From: Amycolatopsis palatopharyngis
GTDB taxonomy: Bacteria; Actinomycetota; Actinomycetes; Mycobacteriales; Pseudonocardiaceae
Length of the DNA: 64,000 nt
Direction of reading: 5' to 3'
Assembly: GCF_003385185.1 (NCBI RefSeq)
Contig: NZ_PQHZ01000034.1
Span: 1 to 64,000, forward strand
The translations under genes were made by a program, and so were the position numbers. The notes under the pieces were generated by a model. The model did no database searches and was not told the origin of the DNA. It saw nothing but the letters and a program-made list of their open reading frames with translations. Below are positions 62,138 to 64,000 of this stretch, piece by piece (position 1 is the first letter of the stretch; the number at the start of each line of letters is the position of its first letter).

Positions 62138-62742
62138 GTACGACCGGACTGATCGCGATCCTGCGCGGGATCACCCCGCACGACTGCGAGGCCGTCGGTC
62201 GTGCCTTGGCAGAGGCGGGGTTTCCGGTGATCGAGGTACCACTGAACTCGCCGAGCGCGCTCGACTCGATCGAGCGGCTGTCTCGCGCACTCGGTCAGGA
62301 CTGCGTCATCGGCGCGGGCACCGTCCTGTCCACTGAGGACGTTCGACTGGCCGCTGAAGCGGGCGCCCGAATCGTGGTCTCCCCCAACACCGACGCGGCT
62401 GTCATCACGGGCGCCGCCGAGGCCGGGCTGCGTCCCTATCCGGGGGTGGCCACGCCGACCGAGGCGTTCACGGCTGTCGCGGCCGGTGCGCGGCAGCTCA
62501 AGCTGTTCCCCTGCGATGCCGTCGGAATCTCCGGGATGCGGGCGTGGCGAGCCGTTCTTCCCAGCGACGTGGAACTCCTGCCGGTCGGCGGGATCGACGA
62601 GACCAACCTGGCCGCCTGGGTCGCGGCCGGTGCGGGTGGAGCCGGCCTCGGCAGCCGGCTCTACCGGCCGGGCGACCCGGCCGAACTTGTCGGCTCAAGG
62701 GCCCGTGAATTGCGCAGGCTCTGGGACGAGGCCACCGGCTGA
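62134..62742 (+). CDS. dgoA: 2-dehydro-3-deoxy-6-phosphogalactonate aldolase
   Basis: This class I aldolase splits KDPGal to pyruvate and glyceraldehyde 3-phosphate. The 202-residue barrel shows [28 protein letters not shown] and the Schiff-base Lys in [11 protein letters not shown]. The ATG overlaps the dgoK stop. Together with dgoK and dgoD it gives the whole galactonate route. Confidence 0.93.
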   Translation: MSTTGLIAILRGITPHDCEAVGRALAEAGFPVIEVPLNSPSALDSIERLSRALGQDCVIGAGTVLSTEDVRLAAEAGARIVVSPNTDAAVITGAAEAGLRPYPGVATPTEAFTAVAAGARQLKLFPCDAVGISGMRAWRAVLPSDVELLPVGGIDETNLAAWVAAGAGGAGLGSRLYRPGDPAELVGSRARELRRLWDEATG

Positions 62743-62810
62743 GCACGAATGTCAGCACCGCCCGTGTGATCACGGCCCGAACCGGGTCGCGGACGAAAAG
62801 GAAACCCACC

Positions 62811-63959
62811 ATGAAGATCACGTCAATGACGACATATCAGGTGCCGCCGCGCTGGCTGTTCCTGAAGATCGAGACCGACGAGGGGATCGTCGGCTGGGGC
62901 GAGCCGGTACTGGAGGGCCGGGCGGCATCGGTGGCCGCGGTGGTCGACGAACTCTCCGACTATCTGCTCGGTCAGGACCCAGGGCGCATCGAGGACCTGT
63001 GGACGGTGATGTATCGCGGGGGCTTCTACCGCGGTGGTGGCATCCACATGAGTGCCCTCGCCGGAATCGACCAGGCGTTGTGGGACATCAAGGGCAAGGC
63101 CCACGGCGTCGCGGTGCACGACCTGCTCGGTGGCCGGGTGCGTGATCGCATCAAGGTGTACTCGTGGATCGGCGGGGACCGCCCCGCCGACACCGCGCGC
63201 GCCGCCCGCGCCGTTGTGGACCGTGGCTTCAGCGCGGTCAAGATGAACGGCACCGAGGAGCTGCAGTACCTCGACACCTGGGACAAAGTGGACCGTTGCA
63301 TCGCCAACGTGGCCGCCGTGCGCGAGGCCGTCGGGCCCGAGATCGGCATCGGGGTGGACTTCCACGGACGGGTGCACAGGCCGATGGCCAAGGTGCTGCT
63401 GCGGGAACTCGAGGCCTACCGGCTGATGTTCGTCGAGGAGCCGGTGCTGTCCGAGCACGTGGACGGCTTCGCCGACGTCCTGCGGTCCTCACCGATCCCC
63501 ATCGCCTTGGGCGAACGGCTGTACTCGCGCTGGGACTTCAAGACGCTGCTGGCCTCCGGAGCCGTGGACATCGTGCAGCCCGACCCTTCACACTGCGGCG
63601 GAATCACCGAGGCACGCAAGATCGCGCATATGGCCGAGGCCTACGACGTGGCCCTGGCGTTGCACTGCCCGCTGGGCCCGATCGCGTTGGCCGCCTGCCT
63701 GCAGATCGACGCGGGCTGCTACAACGCGGTGATCCAGGAACAGAGTCTGGGAATCCACTACAACACCGCCAACGACCTGCTCGACTACGTGGCCGACCCG
63801 GCGGTGTTCACCTACCGCGACGGCCAGGTCGAGATACCGGAAGGCCCCGGTCTTGGCATCGAGATCAACGAGGACTACGTCGCCGAACGGGCCGCGGCAG
63901 GACACCGCTGGCGCAATCCGGTCTGGCGCCATGGCGACGGCTCCGTGGCGGAGTGGTGA
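62811..63959 (+). CDS. dgoD: D-galactonate dehydratase
   Basis: DgoD dehydrates galactonate to 2-keto-3-deoxygalactonate. The 382-residue enolase-superfamily protein contains [34 protein letters not shown], the metal Asp in GVDFHGRVH and Glu in [15 protein letters not shown] and [19 protein letters not shown] at 62811 follows AAAAGGAAACCC. It is 68 bp after dgoA on the same strand. Confidence 0.95.
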   Translation: MKITSMTTYQVPPRWLFLKIETDEGIVGWGEPVLEGRAASVAAVVDELSDYLLGQDPGRIEDLWTVMYRGGFYRGGGIHMSALAGIDQALWDIKGKAHGVAVHDLLGGRVRDRIKVYSWIGGDRPADTARAARAVVDRGFSAVKMNGTEELQYLDTWDKVDRCIANVAAVREAVGPEIGIGVDFHGRVHRPMAKVLLRELEAYRLMFVEEPVLSEHVDGFADVLRSSPIPIALGERLYSRWDFKTLLASGAVDIVQPDPSHCGGITEARKIAHMAEAYDVALALHCPLGPIALAACLQIDAGCYNAVIQEQSLGIHYNTANDLLDYVADPAVFTYRDGQVEIPEGPGLGIEINEDYVAERAAAGHRWRNPVWRHGDGSVAEW

Positions 63960-63964
63960 GCGCC

Positions 63965-64000
63965 ATGACCAACACCACGTCCGCGGGCGCGCCCACCCGT
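63965..64000 (+). CDS. Start of a further gene, cut by the window end
   Basis: An ATG 5 bp after the dgoD stop opens twelve codons (MTNTTSAGAPTR) to the window edge. The close spacing suggests it belongs to the dgo operon. A sugar-acid transporter is typical at this place, but too little is visible to say. Confidence 0.5.
   Translation, partial: MTNTTSAGAPTR

Overview
The window is high-GC, densely coded DNA from a filamentous-type actinobacterium. It carries WhiA, BldD, an actinobacterial integration host factor (MihF), a DasR-like regulator and a helicase-dead PriA. Gene content, gene order and the intergenic palindromes suggest the family Pseudonocardiaceae (Amycolatopsis-like), but that placement is an inference. 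No rRNA, tRNA, CRISPR array, insertion sequence or prophage was seen.

Layout. (1) About 0.2-6.0 kb, minus strand: HAD hydrolase, then uvrC-rapZ-yvcK-whiA. (2) 6.1-6.9 kb, plus: xth. (3) 6.9-11.6 kb, minus: rpe-ribD-ribE-ribBA-ribH and a PH-domain membrane protein. (4) 12.0-12.5 kb, plus: a CGNR/ABATE zinc-finger regulator. (5) 12.5-15.4 kb, minus: fmt-rsmB-flavoprotein. (6) 15.5-17.3 kb: a secreted gamma-glutamyltransferase. (7) 17.5-32.7 kb, minus: pyrR-pyrB-pyrC-membrane protein-carA-carB-pyrF, then mihF-gmk-rpoZ-coaBC-metK-priA, nearly all with overlapping or touching start and stop codons. (8) bldD on plus faces nusB-efp-pepQ. (9) 36-42.2 kb: a small membrane protein, a beta-propeller lipoprotein, a GNAT-VOC fusion and the shikimate genes aroQ, aroB, aroK, aroC. 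(10) 42.3-45.3 kb: an A24 prepilin peptidase, an ECF sigma / zinc anti-sigma / membrane protein operon, and a divergent Rieske lipoprotein. (11) 45.3-48.6 kb: a GlcNAc-type phosphotransferase system (EIIA, EIIB, EIIC, HPr) around a DasR-like repressor with a dre operator. (12) 48.8-59.5 kb: a serine hydrolase, a 2-hydroxyacid dehydrogenase, GrpB, then alaS with ruvX-mltG-aroE downstream and DUF6167, DUF948 and rarA nearby. (13) 59.6-64 kb: a 5'-broken metallophosphoesterase, then an IclR regulator with dgoK-dgoA-dgoD and the start of one more gene.

Most of this is conserved chromosomal core. The less ordinary signals are regulatory or repetitive. A perfect 18-bp palindrome carries two divergent ECF promoters (TGAACC-N16-CGTG) for the sigma operon and the Rieske gene. 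A PyrR-type RNA hairpin can mask the pyrR ribosome binding site. A MITE-like element of about 120 bp is present twice and forms the 3' end of one gene. Several different long palindromes or tandem repeats sit between genes, including a 26-bp sequence shared by two sites 11.6 kb apart.
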